In this document: positions 22,117 through 35,292 of the stretch, one piece after another | How positions within the stretch are numbered: position 1 is the first letter of the stretch | Layout: the number at the start of each line of letters is the position of its first letter | DNA from: Marsupella aquatica | Lineage: Eukaryota; Marchantiophyta | Direction of reading: 5' to 3' | DNA: 64,000 bases | Assembly: GCA_973895155.1 (NCBI GenBank) | Contig: OZ316893.1 | Location: 372,001-436,000, forward strand | Made by a program: the position numbers and the translations under genes | Notes under the pieces: model-generated | What the model saw: only the letters and a program-made list of their open reading frames with translations | Databases searched by the model: none | What the model was told of the DNA's origin: nothing

Positions 22117-25100
22117 ACCATGGGATGTGGCGGCCGAGTTATTTGGGCCATATTTGCCCAAGCATGTATAATTTATGTATTGCTTCTCAGTTCTTCAGAG
22201 GGGAAGATCTGATACTCAAAACGGGAGCCATTGATGGAGTGAGCATATCATAGTCCAAGATCCGGAAGCCGAATTCCTCAAGGAGATTTTGAAAGTACAT
22301 TCGCCGAACACGAGTTGGAGGTCGTGTATCTTTCTGATGTCATTGCAGGAGAGACTCCCAGAATGAGAGAAATCCGGAGGTGTCAACATAGAAGAATGGA
22401 GCTGGCCTACAGGCGACAGGAGGCCTCTGAATATGTCAAATGACTGGGCCTTGCATGTGTACTAGGGTATGACGAGGAGTGAGTAAACTCGATAGAAACT
22501 TCAGGGCCTGATGCAGCGCAACCCTTGGAATTTGTGTAATTGTGTGTCAGAATGTCTACATACAATCATGTCATGTCATGTCACGCAATGCTTATGCACA
22601 TCCCCAAATATATGGTTTCCCCCGTATGTTTGACCCGCGCAGTCTTGGATTAAGGCCTCAACAATAGCGTGGGATGGACGACCACGAGTCGATGTTGACT
22701 ATTGCATTAAATGAGTGCGATATAGCATGGAAAGAAGCGCGGACGCACAGTAGGATTAGCAGTGAGTGGCAACCGTAATGAGAGAGCAATAATGAAAAAG
22801 CAATAGCCATTTTTCCCGGAAGCTCCCCCAAACCGAGCTATGCAGCGAAAAATCATTGCTATTGTTTACTGAAACTTGATTCCCTCATATTATAAGGATG
22901 CCAGCAGATCCCCATCAACCTAAGCGACAATCGTGTCATTCATGTCCAACCAACATTTGGATTTGTGCTCTTTAGCATGAAATTAGGATGTCGGCTTGAA
23001 ATCAGTTCACACATGGCAGGCCTATCCTACTTTACAGGGGAGTTGGCTCCAATTTGAGGGGATGTCCAGAGATTTGAAAATGCTTCGGAAATCATTCATT
23101 TCACACGCATCGGGGCACAAAAATGAACACCACCTTCGGCCAAGCTTTCTACATTTTAAAAACAACATGCGGGAACCCGATTGCATGCATTAATTCCTTC
23201 GTGTCTTCCAGAGACTCGGACTTTAATTTATGGGCAACTTTGCCCAACAAACATCCGCAGCCACCCCTGATGCAGAGCGTCAGAGGCTAATCAATTTGTC
23301 CCCTCCCTTGCCGGGCCAGACCCAACACATGCTGTCTGTACAGAACTACACCAAAGATCCGCAGGCTTTGCGAGCCCCTCCCACTATGTAACATCTCACC
23401 GTCGACAGATCCATTGTGGCAAAAAAAATCTCGCATAGCAGGGGCGTACATGGAGATGTCAGGTTATTTAGGAAGAACATTTTCATACAACAGATGATCG
23501 AAACTTGAGATATATGGAAATCTCGGGAAGTTGGACGCAATGGAGAGAAATTGGATTCAGAGAAAGTATGAGTAGAAGATGGGCCCGTTGTTCTGGAGTA
23601 ACCAATTGATGCTACTAAAGCTCAACAATCAGCAGCACTTTTAACCGAGCACTTGAGGAAAAGGTTACTTTGAGGCAGTTGAAATTCCACTGGGCACGGA
23701 CTACCTCACAAAGAGACGAAGAGGTTGTCGACTCGCAATAGGTTAAGGAGCACTGGATGCAAATTAAGTACATGTAGAGCAGCCCACAAGGTTGCCGACT
23801 ATGCACTTCCCGAAGATGCACTCGCCAAATTTACCTTGCCCACCGGTGGTGTCCGTGAAATAACCTGCAATACATCTTCGACTGTGAATGATCCAGTACA
23901 TTGAATTGACACACGGTTGCTCATTTCATATCGGTTGCATGTTATTCTACAAAGTCATGCAACCTGCAATACAGGAAAATTACAGACGAAAGCAACTCCT
24001 GGCCATAGCTGATCTCGGGCGCTGAAAAAATAAAAACATGTGCTGGCCGCAAGCATGCTTAGCTCCTGTGTGACTTCACCGTCTTCACTAATTATAAACA
24101 TACAAAGAGGTTTTCACCCAATGAAATACGCCAATATGTGGGATGGGCAGGCGTACGGAACCGACATCCTGACAGAAGCCTTGTTTAGGGTAGTCCCACT
24201 CTCTCTGCACCCCGGACTTGAAGACGTCAAATATTTCCGACACCTCGACGAAAGTGTGATTACAAACTGATATCTGACATTGCCGCCTAAATCCTGTGCT
24301 CATCGCAGCAGCGAGGGAAGACCTCCACTATATTGAGTTGGACTTCTCCGTGTCCACGAAATAGAGCAATGCCTTTGCCCTAAGAGCTTATCCCAATCCC
24401 TCCTTCATTCTGCATAGATCACAGGCCAGAAACCCTCCCGAGTTGTGACCCTGCTACGAGCAGAGTTTGCAGAACCAGATGTGATAACCAAGTCGCCTGA
24501 GTTGCAGCTAATTGCCGACTTCAATCAGACTCGATCGGTCTTGTTTGAAGACTTTTGTCAAGGTTGGAACTTTTGTAGACTTTCCAAGGAACGAAAGCAA
24601 ACAAACCAAAGTAGTGCCGTTTGCAAACTTGTGGCAACCGTCACATTCCCAGTCAATGGAGAGTGCAAGTAATAATCTTAGTACAGTCAATCATGTCACT
24701 GCCGTATCCAATACACAGAACTTAACCAAGCAAGAACATGCTAGGTAATTGCTTGCATCGTTTAATAGGAAATTATTTGCTTTGCATCATTTGATAGGGA
24801 AATTAAATTTGCACCAAAATTTACAAACATCTTTACAAAATTGGGAGTAACATCCTCCTTACACTCTACCAAAAACCGTTACATGTGTCCCATGACAAAG
24901 TGCTCTTGTCACTACAGCTGCGAAGGAATACCGTATGCCCAAAAATAACTCGTCAGTCACAAAATCTTATGTGATGTACGAGCCACCACACTCGCTGGGG
25001 GTCGCGGGTTCCGCATGACTGTTTCTCAGTAATGACAATTGATCACGTGCAGTGTGAAGCATTTGTAGGAGTAGCTTTTCCGAAGGCAAGGCAAGGAATA

Positions 25101-25552
25101 CTTCGAACCCAGGTGCAATGTCCACATGAAGCAGTCAATGCCCACCTCAGTGTGTCATCTCAATGCCTTTCAACGCGAGGGCATGCTGCACGACACTCGC
25201 GAGCAGTGCCATTACCTGTCATCACAATGTTGTTGGTAGAAGCAGATGTTGTACTTGCTACATGAGGTGTTCGTCATGCCTCCCCTACAAGTAGTTGAGA
25301 ATCGACGGTAGGGCAGACAGACCTAACATCAACGGTACCTCAGACAGACAGATAGCAGTGGGGGCCGGGGAGAAAGTGGAGTGGAGGTGTCGAACTGGAT
25401 GACCGTTGAGGCCGGCCTCGTTATAAGTCATCTTATTACGAGTTGATTTCCAACACCCCCTCTCGACTATGTGAGTGAAGCAAACAGTCTACTTTGATTC
25501 GGCTTTCAAGGCAAACACAACATCAAATTTTTCCAAAGGTTTGAGGTGGGAG
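22117..25552. other. gene-free stretch
   Basis: Only short reading frames with no recognisable domain or repeat-rich protein. I see no RNA gene or mobile-element terminus. The short frame at 24040-24270 is open but has no feature that supports it as a gene. Confidence 0.5.
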
Positions 25553-26047
25553 ATGTCGATTCGAGAAGCGTTGTTGATGCTGGCAAGTGGATTCGTGAAA
25601 GTGTTGGTGCAGTTGCTCCGTGCACTGTTTATCGGCTGCAGTAACTTCGCGCAATGGATCCGGGAGCAAGGTGTAGAGATCCGGGTAGAGGAAGTTGCTA
25701 CTGAGGTGGGGTCACCGCAATTGTTGCATCCGGTGATGTCATCGATGAGCGATGTACTGCAACTGTCATCGAAGAGCGATGTAGTGCAGCGGCCAAGTGC
25801 CCCTCAAGCAAACATGGAAGCACTGATAAAGCAATGGCGATTTGGCGAAGTGATGGAGGAGCCTGGAATGTCCCGTCATCGATTTTATGCAGTTGCAGTG
25901 GGAAGAAGGCCAGGAATTTACACGACTTCAACAAAGGCGAACAATGAAGTGAGCGGATATCCAAGGAATTGCCATCAGAGTTTTCGGATGTTGGCAGAGG
26001 CAGAGTTCTTCCTGATGAGGAAAGGTGTAATGCTTAAGGAGGACTGA
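25553..26047 (+). CDS. protein with C-terminal RNase H1 N-terminal / viroplasmin-like domain
   Basis: From the first ATG at 25553 this encodes 164 residues; the frame is open further upstream without an ATG. The last 45 residues carry the signature of the small RNA/DNA-hybrid-binding domain found at the N-terminus of RNase H1 and in the caulimovirus inclusion-body protein: FYAVAVGRRPGIYTT, then an SGYP segment, then SFRMLAEAEFFL. In known proteins this domain binds RNA-DNA hybrids. Here it is C-terminal and no RNase H catalytic domain follows. The N-terminal part has a hydrophobic stretch (residues about 5-25) and no recognised domain. A 27-bp tandem duplication encodes the MSDVLQLS/KSDVVQRP part. 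It may be a fragment of a mobile-element gene or a small host gene. Confidence 0.5.
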   Translation: MSIREALLMLASGFVKVLVQLLRALFIGCSNFAQWIREQGVEIRVEEVATEVGSPQLLHPVMSSMSDVLQLSSKSDVVQRPSAPQANMEALIKQWRFGEVMEEPGMSRHRFYAVAVGRRPGIYTTSTKANNEVSGYPRNCHQSFRMLAEAEFFLMRKGVMLKED

Positions 26048-26249
26048 ACTAGGTTTTAGTAGCTATGGATTTTTTTAAGCCCCCTGCATGATCGGTGTTT
26101 TTCAAATTATCATCTAGAGGCTCAGTAAGGATATCGGCAGGGTTTTTTTGTTTGTATTGATGTGTGGGACAATGATGTTTCCCCCTCTTACTCCCGAATA
26201 AAGTGGTGTTTGTTTACCGTCAAAGTGGTGATTGGCCAATTTGATTGAA

Positions 26250-27110
26250 CCCTGGTTAGACAAAGAAGATGAATGTCGGGCAGTAGTTGGGGTGCACACG
26301 TGTTGCTAAATCCGAGTGAATAGGTGACTGAGTGGCTGTAGAACCAATGTCAGCAAGAAGTCGACAGATGTGAACTGCTTCTTTGACAATTTTGATGGAT
26401 GTGAACTGCTTCTTTGGCAGCCTCCGAGAGTGCTTTCTACTCAGGTTCAGTAGTACTATCGGAAAGAGTTGATTGTAATTTACTAGACCAGTACAGAATA
26501 TAGGGCCATTCGCGAGTCGAAGGAGATAGGCACCGTGAAAGCATCGAGTTTCAGTGCACCCAAGGAAGCCTGCATCGGTAAGTCCTTGAAGGGAGGTTGT
26601 TGAAAGAGCGAAGAAATGAGATGCCATGGTCGGAAGTTTGCATGTAGATATCGTAGAATATGTTGAACCGAATCCCAGTGAGTTTCTGAGGAGAGCTCAT
26701 GTACCGTACCCAATGATGGGTAATGCGTAAGACATGTCTGGTCTAGTGTGAGTGAGGAAGATATATATAAGCTTGCCAATTGCGTGACAATGATTATGTA
26801 GTCATATCAAAAGGAGCAGTGCGTGTTTCTGTAGTCAAGATATGTCATTCTTGTAGTGGATTTTTCAAGTGAGTCTCTGGATCACTACCAACAAATCAAT
26901 CAGAAGGTCATCGACATATAACATAAGAATGATAAGGTCACCATTTGAGTGAAAGAAATATAGGTGCATATAGATCTCGTCAGTTAGTGTCCCTCACCCA
27001 TGGAGGGTGGCGGTTACGACATCCATGTGATGTAAATCCCATCCATTTGATATATAATAACGTCTGGAATCCTAAAAGATCAATCACCTCCTTTGGCAGT
27101 TGATTCATCG
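26250..27110 (-). mobile_element. decayed Ty1/copia reverse transcriptase and RNase H fragment
   Basis: Read on the minus strand, with many stops and frame changes. Near 27050-26960: HHMDVVTATLHG and DEIYMHLY, the RT region normally reading MDVKTAFLHG...EIYM. At 26918-26907: YVDD, the RT catalytic motif. Near 26760-26640: THWDSVQHILRYL. Near 26600-26330: LTDAGFLGCTETR, GAYLL and EAVHICRLLADIG, typical of copia RNase H. No LTRs could be recognised. It is an old fragment on the opposite strand to 25553-26047. Confidence 0.75.
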
Positions 27111-28217
27111 ACCCAATTCTACTAAGCATTTCATTGGAAAGCGTACCATTCGTCGCTGTGAGGATGGTTCTATTATTCCGTTTGTTTGGTTTATTAGAGG
27201 GTGGTGCATTAGATGTGAAGACTGTCTGTGCTCATGAAGAAATCTCAGAATAGGAGCCCTGCCTCTCAGAGAATTCGGTCTTGGGCCGCGTTTATTATGC
27301 AGCGAGCCATGGGTCCTTTAGCGGTTGTACCGGGGCTCCTTTGCACTGTGGGGGAGTCCCCCTTACGGGTATGGAGTTTGTTGCGTTGGATTGTGTTAAC
27401 TGGCAGCTTTGGAAGGCTTCTTTCTCATTAGAAAGGGAACAGATTTGTGTCTAGGATTTTGGTATGAAAATGAATGCTAGGATTGAGCTCAGGATCTATA
27501 TGCACGGTTAGCGTGGCGTCACAGGCTTAACGGTCATATGCAGAATGGAGGAGAGGAGATTGATGGCAGGAGCTATTTGGGTGGATGGGACGTGATTTTT
27601 GGCTTCTCTGAATAATGATGGACCTTCGTCCGCGCGTTTAGGCTTTGTTATCCTTTGAATTCAATGTAGATTTTGATTTTGTTTCCTTTCCTGGGATTCT
27701 GGTGGTCGATGTACGTATTTTTGTTTGCAATTGGATTTTCCTTCATGTATTTCCGCTAATGGACAGTCGTTCAGTGCCTTTAATGCTGGTTCTCTTCTTC
27801 TTCTGTAGATTGAGTGTGCCCTCACTTTTGCTGTAGTATGATTTCTGGAGCCCTCTACTATAGTATGTCACTATCGGAAAAGACTAACAGTGAGTTGAGT
27901 GGGCTAGGCTAACAACAATAAAAATATGATGCTATTTCAGGGAATCCTTTCAACCTGCACATTTTGGTTCCTTAGTTGTGACGGGGGACTCCTTGCCTTC
28001 TTTGGCCTCTTGGGAGTTTTGGCTCTTCTTGGGGCCCTCCCCTCTTCTGTTTCTTTCCCTTTATTTGGGTTGCTTTGCTCGTTGGACCCAGTCTCCCGGT
28101 TTGTGCTTTTTGGCACTCTGATACAACTACGTAGCCCGATTACCCGGTCCGTCATAGTAAACAGATATTAAGAAAAAGAATCTTGCACAATCCTGATTTT
28201 TTATCCACCCCCATTTC

Positions 28218-28545
28218 AGTTAGAGACTTCCGTAAATCTGAAAAATCTGCGAACATTCCACGTCTTCCCATAAATATCCAGCCATTACATATTTTGAATG
28301 TAGCGATCAACATGTTGTGTGTGAAGAAGACTCGTGCGAAGGCTTGTGTAGTCTGTGATAATAAACTTTCATACCGTTACATGTTTTGAATTCAAGCATC
28401 GTTCCATCCAGATTCATTTTGTGTGCGAATACTCGTGTCGTCCCTTAACTCAAAAAGAACTTTCTTACCATTCGATGTTTCGAATCCAACCACCTATATT
28501 GCTTTTCTGTGTGAAGGCTCGTGTGACGACTCGGGTGAAGAAATA
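28218..28545. repeat. dispersed repeat with about 95-bp internal subrepeats, copy 1
   Basis: Starts AGTTAGAGACT and contains three diverged subrepeats starting near 28276, 28374 and 28469. Each has a CCATT.CAT.TTTTGAAT-like start and ends around GTGTGTGAA...CTCGTGYGA. The same organisation and starting sequence occur at 62116-62340, about 34 kb away. Confidence 0.55.
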
Positions 28546-29071
28546 ATGGCACAAGTTCTTGACACAAACAACTCATTCTACCCAACTTATTAACTTAACC
28601 TATACAGGCTTGGATTTGACATAAGTAGGTTATGCCCTTTATGGTGCCTAATGAGTAAGAATAACTTGGATAGTACTAGTTTGGCTTTGAAAAAAATAGC
28701 AACATTGAAGCATCCATATCCATAAAGTCTTGTTGTGTACAGGTTGGGTATAAAGTGGATTTTATAAATAAGTGGTTTTACAAAATTTGCCACTAAAAAA
28801 TAAGCAGCTTGGTAAGAAACATATAAAGCGTTCTCTCAACGCTCATGAAGGGCACCATACAAGTAAATTGGGAAAGAATATTAGAAATATACCTAGGGGT
28901 CAAAGATGGAGTGAATAAGCTCGGATTTTGTCATGGTAAGCTTACATTGAGGTTTGATGCAAGGATTATTAAGATGTTATGAAAATATTGTTTTGAATTC
29001 GTATTTAATTATGCTAGATTATTGTAATGTAAAATCTAGAGTATAAGTTACAATACCCTAACGATACTCAA

Positions 29072-29355
29072 ACCCTTGCATATGTGTGTACCAATTGCAA
29101 TAACTTATGACCTGATATAGATTTTTTGAGTGTTACAACTGGGGTCAAATAGTACACCGAACCTTGTAGATGTGTGTACCAGAATGCCTTAACTTGTAAC
29201 CTTATATTGATTTTAGAGTTACAACTGGGGTCAATCAGTACACTGACTGACTCTTGCAGATGTGTGTACTATAGTGCCTTAACTTGTAACTTTATTAATT
29301 TTGAGCTTATAGTTGGTGTTAAATAGTATATTAAAGTGTATTGCCTTAACTTGAA
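29072..29355. repeat. tandem repeat, unit about 88 bp, three copies
   Basis: Successive units begin around 29075, 29164 and 29254 with TTGCA(G)ATGTGTGTAC. Each continues with TGCCTTAACTTGTAAC, TTACAACTGGGGTCAA and AGTACAC. A partial fourth unit (GTATTGCCTTAACTTG) ends near 29355. Copies differ by about 15-25 percent by eye. Confidence 0.75.
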
Positions 29356-31819
29356 TAATGTGATGAATAATTATAGTATACGATTGATAATGAAATTAAG
29401 TGAATATGGTTAGGTACAAACAACTAACTTCTTAATTTTTGGAATCCAACAAAGGGCAAATTTCACTTTCTTAATATGTAATGTGCTTAGATAACCGTAT
29501 CAGTATGAAACAAAATTATAAAAGACGTACTCAACTACCCGTACCAAGAGCATTGCTGAAACTGAAGAAATCTCTGATTATTCAATCATATAAAAAGCTT
29601 CAAGTGTTGTGGTAAATTCTTGGGGGCCACAATCCGAGGGGTGTCCCATATCACGCGCGAAGTTTTGGGCGAATTACCCCTAACTTAAATTTTTTACCCC
29701 AAACCCTAAACCCTATGATTCTTAGAATTCTGAATATTGGATTAAAATAACTCTAATGTTCTGGAACAAAAATTTAAAAGTATTTCACCCCGTATTTCAC
29801 TAAACGCAATAAAAAATCCTTCTACATTCGCGCTTGATGGGTAGGAAGAAAATAAGTGAGGGTTCTCGGGTACAATGCTATATTTAAACCTTTTTGATCA
29901 TTTGTTTTAAAATAAACAATATTATGGACACTTGGTATAGCCGACGGGCTTAGAGTTTAGTAAAGCTCTCTTGTGTGTTGCCGTGGACGTAGCCTCGAGG
30001 AGGTGAACCATGTATCTCTTTGTGTCGACTACTTGCGCATTGGATGTGTCATGTGCTTACCGTTACGAGTGTCGTCTATGCTCAACAAAAATTAGATTTT
30101 AAAGCATAGAATAGACTGCATGCTTTGATTTAGCTTTATAAGAGAACGCTAATTGAATGGGGAAAAGAGAGAGAATCCTCGATGAAATTGGGGTTGTTTC
30201 TTATTGAAGCCAACATTTGTCTGGCAACTCACTCACACAAAATTGCTCATGTCAAGAATTACATTTGGAGAAAAGAAAACCAAATGTTTCTCCTCTCATG
30301 AAGGTGGTCTATATTAAGGTAGTCTCTTTTGAACATGATTATTATGACTCTACACTTATGGGTTTTTTCCTGGTTTCCATTTGCCATTAAAATTGATGAG
30401 AATTCTTTGTCAAGGGAAAAGATGTGTCCAAAAATTATGTGAGTCTACTTAGATTCTCTTAATAGACCCACCTACCCATTATAGCCATATGTCAACTCAC
30501 CTTGAATTTTTCCAGTCACCTTGATTTTAGAATTCCTTTATGGATGTTAGTGCCATAGTCTAGGTGTGGGTGGAAGCGCATCCATGTCCCAAGCTACGGG
30601 AGAGTCTTTATTCTTCCTTGCACCCAGTCTCATGGACATGAATATTTAGGCCTTAAATCCAAGGGTCATAATGAGTTCCCTCCAAAACTGCATTTTGTAA
30701 GCAGACGATAAGTCAAAAAGGGCGGGATAGTATATTATAGTGAGTAGATTTGTAATCAGTATGACTCTTCTTATGACACCGATGATCATGTGGGTACTTG
30801 ATATAATGATATCTATGTCTAGGCATGGAGAGGAGTATTTCTTATGCATGGATTACTTCCTAGGGATGGATGGTATTATGCATAGATGGTTTAGGAAGTA
30901 CTTCATTACTCTTCATTTCTTACTTGGAAAACGTGTCACCCTTTCCCTCACACTAAATATAATTCTATTTATGTTTATTCCTTCCTTCTATTTGGTCCAT
31001 TCATTACTTTTTGGACACTGCAAATTCAAAAGGCGAAAAGGCGGAACATTGTATTATAGTTCTTGATGATTGATGATTTGAATTGGTTACAGGAGTTGGG
31101 TTTGCGAGTGGAGGAGTTTGTTGAGGGCAAATGAACGATTGCATTGTGACAATTAAGTAGAGGGTTGGCGCCTGGGCGTCTTTAAGGTTGAGAATTTGGG
31201 GTGGATGATCCTTTGAAGCCTTTACAGTGTCATTGTCGCTTCATTTGTTTGGTGTTGTTCTCTTCAGGAGCAGAGGCGGGTTTGAGGAGCTGGCCGTAGT
31301 GGACAATCTTGTGGTAGGCATTCAAGCGGCTCTCCATCCGGCACCAGCATTGGAAGCTATGAGGCTGCACCGAAGCTTGGACAATTTAGGTGAATGATGG
31401 AAGGACGTCGTGATGAAGCGCAAGGTAGGATCAGGGTGTGCGGCTCCGGGGCCAGCGAAGATTGCTCGATCCGCTGAGTCCAGTGTCTGAAACTCATTTT
31501 GCTATGAACTCATTATTTAACCACCCCGTCGATCCTGCATGACGCTCGCCCGAAAAGCCTGTGGCTCCCTGCATGTTATACTACTTAAGTAGGATAGGAA
31601 GGTTTGTGAGCTGGAGGGGTGTTTTGCAGCCCAACATTTACGGGAGGGTTTGGTTTTTAAGAAACATTTGCCTCACTACTATATATGGACTTTACTGTCA
31701 TGTAAGGATGGGCCTGGCAAATTTCTGCCTATAAATTCCATACCAACATCTTATTGCTAATCTGAGCACTGTACCCGAGTTGGATTAAGATAGAGAGATG
31801 GATATATGATTTGCACGGT

Positions 31820-31856
31820 TGGGGTGTGGGGGGGGGGCGGGGCGGAGGGCCCGATT
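31820..31856 (+). other. G-rich tract, possible G-quadruplex
   Basis: GGTTGGGGTGTGG followed by a run of ten or more G, then CGGGGCGGAGGG. It has at least four G runs of three or more with short spacers, which fits the G-quadruplex pattern. No gene context supports a function. Confidence 0.45.
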
Positions 31857-34800
31857 GGGGGGTTTAGGGTGATGGGAAGGTGTGGTGCTGTTGTAACTTG
31901 GGTCGAAATTAGGACCTTGACCTTGTGTGTTTACAACGGAAGCCTAAAATGAACACATTCCCCCGGTAAATGCCAAAACTTTTGCAATGGCCAAGTGCAA
32001 GTTTTGAAATTGCGAATGGTCTGCAAAGAAAACGCTCAAATGCTCGGCAAACTGTACTCTTTCTTGAGATCAAAAGTCGTAGCCCTCTGTGAACCGCCTG
32101 ACCACGACGACGACCATTCCACAGCGACCACACGCAACTTTTAATGTAGAAAACAACCTATTGTTGTAGGCATTTGTGATGAGATTAGCTCCGTGAGGGT
32201 TTCATTCCAGGAGCCGGGTTCCCAGGTTCCTACTAAACCCTCATGTTCAGTTCGTGCGAATTTTCACTGAACGAGTGTACTTGGCCTGTAGACTTCATCT
32301 GCCGGAGATTTGACCTCCAGACCTTTCACATCACGCGAGCCGGTAATTGGGCTATCATGGACAGCCCTGATTTTGAGAACGGCTTGATGAGATCAATTTC
32401 CCAATGTACACGCTCATATCTCGCTGGCCCTAAACTGAATGATTCTTTCTACTGTAGCTCGATCTCTTGTACGTACGTGGATGAATGTCTGCGGTATGGT
32501 TGTTCAGCCCCTTGTAGTCTCTTTCAAATGTCACTCACAAACAGGATGCAGACAGAGTTTGTGGATAACGGAGGAGGTCACTCCCCCCCCTTTTGCTTTG
32601 ATCCGCTCCCTGTTTTCCCGTTTATTTTTCTCCCCTTCTTTTGCTCCTGATTTCATCATTGCCTCAAATTCGCAAATGACCTACTGACTAAATCTCCTTT
32701 ATTGTGCTTGTCATCAAATTTGCAAGGGGATTGATTGATGTTGAGGGCCGGAAAACGATGCCACTTAGCCAGGTGTGTGGATGGTTTGAACCGTCTATAG
32801 TATGGATCTTGGCTTGACCCTGGCGGAGTCATTTTAGAACTCGTCGAGAAATGAGGTCAGTTCCGGCTTACCGCTTTTTTGTCGGGACAGGGTGGGCTAT
32901 CTTTGACATTCCGGAAGAAGCCCCGCCCACTTTCATCCGGCCAAGATATAGGTCACGCCTATCGTGACGAGGCTTGATTCGAAGGAGATGTGAACAAAGC
33001 TAAGATACTCCGGAGGTATCGATGACAAAGATGAATGGAACCAGCAAAGGCGGTTGTTGGAGTGTAGGAGAAGAAGAACATTCAGAAGCAGTGCCATGGC
33101 GTTTAGGGAAGAGGATACCGCGGACAACCTGAGAAGTACAAATTTGGAGATTGATTGACCTACCTGGAGACTCGGAAGACAATAGCTCTGAAGCAGTCTG
33201 TATCAGAGACGTTTTCATACGGTTGAGGGGCAGGCGTTTAGGGTACCCCTCAAAACCAAAGGCGGATGATCCAGTTGCCTTCGGACTCAGGGGAAGGTGG
33301 TTCGGAAGTGGGAATGGAAACCTTTAATTTTTCATCAGTAGGAGGAAACGGAGACCAAACTGCCCCGAAACAGTATGTACAGAGAGAGTAACTTTCACCG
33401 AGCGACCTCTTCCCTTGTTTGGGTTGTTGAGTGACTGGAGGTATGAGCCGAACATGGCAAAAACTTTGACCCGCATCATAGCAGCATAAGCCCAGGAGTG
33501 TAAGAGGACAAACAATGAGGGAGTTGGAATGAGAAGGGAGGCTGGTACAGGAAATTGCTTGTCTGGGTAAGGTAGGATGGAGCAAAGTAAGAGGTACAGA
33601 AGTGGTAAAAAATATTTAGGGTTTAGGGTGCAAAACTTTCAAATTTGCAAGGGAGAAATAGAGGGGTTTGAGAGAGGAGAGGCAATGGGCGTTATGTAAT
33701 TATAGCATCAAAGGATGTACACGGTATGGTCAATGAAGACGACCCAAGTAGTAGAAGAAGTAGCTAGGGAGCTGAGTGTTGAAATGCGGAATGAAAATGA
33801 AGATTGAATTGCGACGAACGCGCATTTTAGGCGAGGGGGAAAAGCAGCAGATTTGTGTCTAGCCAAGCTACATATTCCAAACGTTATCCCACAAAGATCA
33901 TGGTATGTCGACCCAACCCCGAAACCCTATGAGAAAACACAGCAGTGCAATAATTTGGGATGTGAGCGGACTACGCCGTGACTGGGGTAGATTATATACA
34001 CTACGCCCGTGAGTGGGTTTATGGTATACACACATGTTGCTATAGAGGACCGGTCCCAATGTTAGACTTGCCTGTTCGTGGTATGCATCTGGGTATACTC
34101 AGGTTGTTCCGGTTTTGGTGACAGGTTGGATGTGTCGAAACGTACCGCCGGACGCTTGAAGGCACTTGCAGTTTAAAGAGTTGAGCCTCGTAGACAATCA
34201 AACGATGGAAGATGTACAATAGGGGTGTAAGTCGTAAGCTGTACCAAACTCCATGACTTGAATGTTGAATTAACCAATTCGTGTTGTGAAGGGATTTGCA
34301 TGAATAATTGTTGGAGAGTGAGTGGTGGGATTGTTTTTTTAATGGTGCGTGCGAAATGCTTGTAGTGAATGGCTAAAATCGAGTAGATCATGGGCTGCTT
34401 ATGGGCTGCTTTGTAGACAAGGTCACCTCATACAGGCAACACATACAAAAGACATTTAGTGTTATTTTTCCTGTTCATACCTGCCCCACTCTTAAATTAG
34501 GATTTACCAACATTAATTTCGAGATGAGACCAATTAGTGGTGGTGTAGAGTAAGAAACCTCCGGGCTTGTTGTCAATCGATTCTTTAGCAGGAGAAAAGC
34601 GCGGCTTCAGGGTTTATACATTCGGATAGAATATTTCTTGGACAGTGCAGGGGGGGAAGACGCAACTTAATTTTAGCATTCTCCAATTTTAATTCTGCAA
34701 TAGGCCCGATGAGTTGTTTGTGTGGAATTGCATATCTGGTTCTTCGTTGGTTCAGAATTCTGTGACGCGATGTAAAAGAATTTCACTATAAATTCGCTTA

Positions 34801-35292
34801 CTGGTAATTAGCATTGACATGTAACGGTCACTTTATTGAAGGCAAATTGGGAATGAATGTTGAGGGAGGAATAAATTTTGTTCTGAACTAATGTAACGAG
34901 GTCATTATATTGAAGTTGAATCCTCTGCTCGTGCTTGTAGGATTTCAAAAACAACACAATTCGAGCGGGAACACGATTATTGCAGGCCATTACTGCTTTC
35001 TATGGAGCACCGCTTGGTTGTGTATTAGTGTCACGGCACTTCTGATATGGCATATTGGAAGATACCACCCAATCCCCAATTCTAAATCGTCAGCAGTAGC
35101 ACCTGGCTGTTGAATTATTTATCATCGCGGATGAGTACTCCCCTCCTTTGGATATTCAACAGTCGCAAGACATCCCTAAGTCGTCACCTGTGTTGAGTTG
35201 TGGCGTGGTGCGGCGTGGGTGTTTCGATTCAATACCTGCATCATTAGGGCAATTGACACTCAGTTTTGCATCTGGGAATGGAGGGTCCATAC

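Larger units (their letters stand above)
27111..35292. other. long gene-poor region
   Basis: No reading frame with a recognisable domain. Contents I can support: a degenerate subrepeat family at 28218-28545, a tandem repeat at 29072-29355, a short telomere-like CCCTAAACCCTA at about 29697, and a G-rich tract at 31820-31856. Frames at 27926-28171, 30740-31066, 32243-32650 and 33250-33585 are open but show low-complexity or random composition. Confidence 0.5.

Noticed and set aside
24011-24023. GATCTCGGGCGCT, similar to half of the dispersed palindrome
   Set aside because: Only the right half matches, and it lies outside the transposon; similar partial matches near 31158 and 38427 are also weak. 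I treat them as chance.
27926-28171. Hydrophobic 81-residue frame
   Set aside because: Leu/Phe-rich composition from T-rich DNA, no start context, homology or flanking exons.
28276-28545. CRISPR-like array in the subrepeats
   Set aside because: Units are diverged throughout, with no constant repeat and unique spacers, and the window is eukaryotic.
29690-29712. Interstitial telomere repeat CCCTAAACCCTA
   Set aside because: Barely two units of the plant-type repeat, too short to call a telomeric array.
30740-31066. 108-residue plus-strand frame
   Set aside because: AT-driven composition with many Met and Ile residues and no domain; likely chance.
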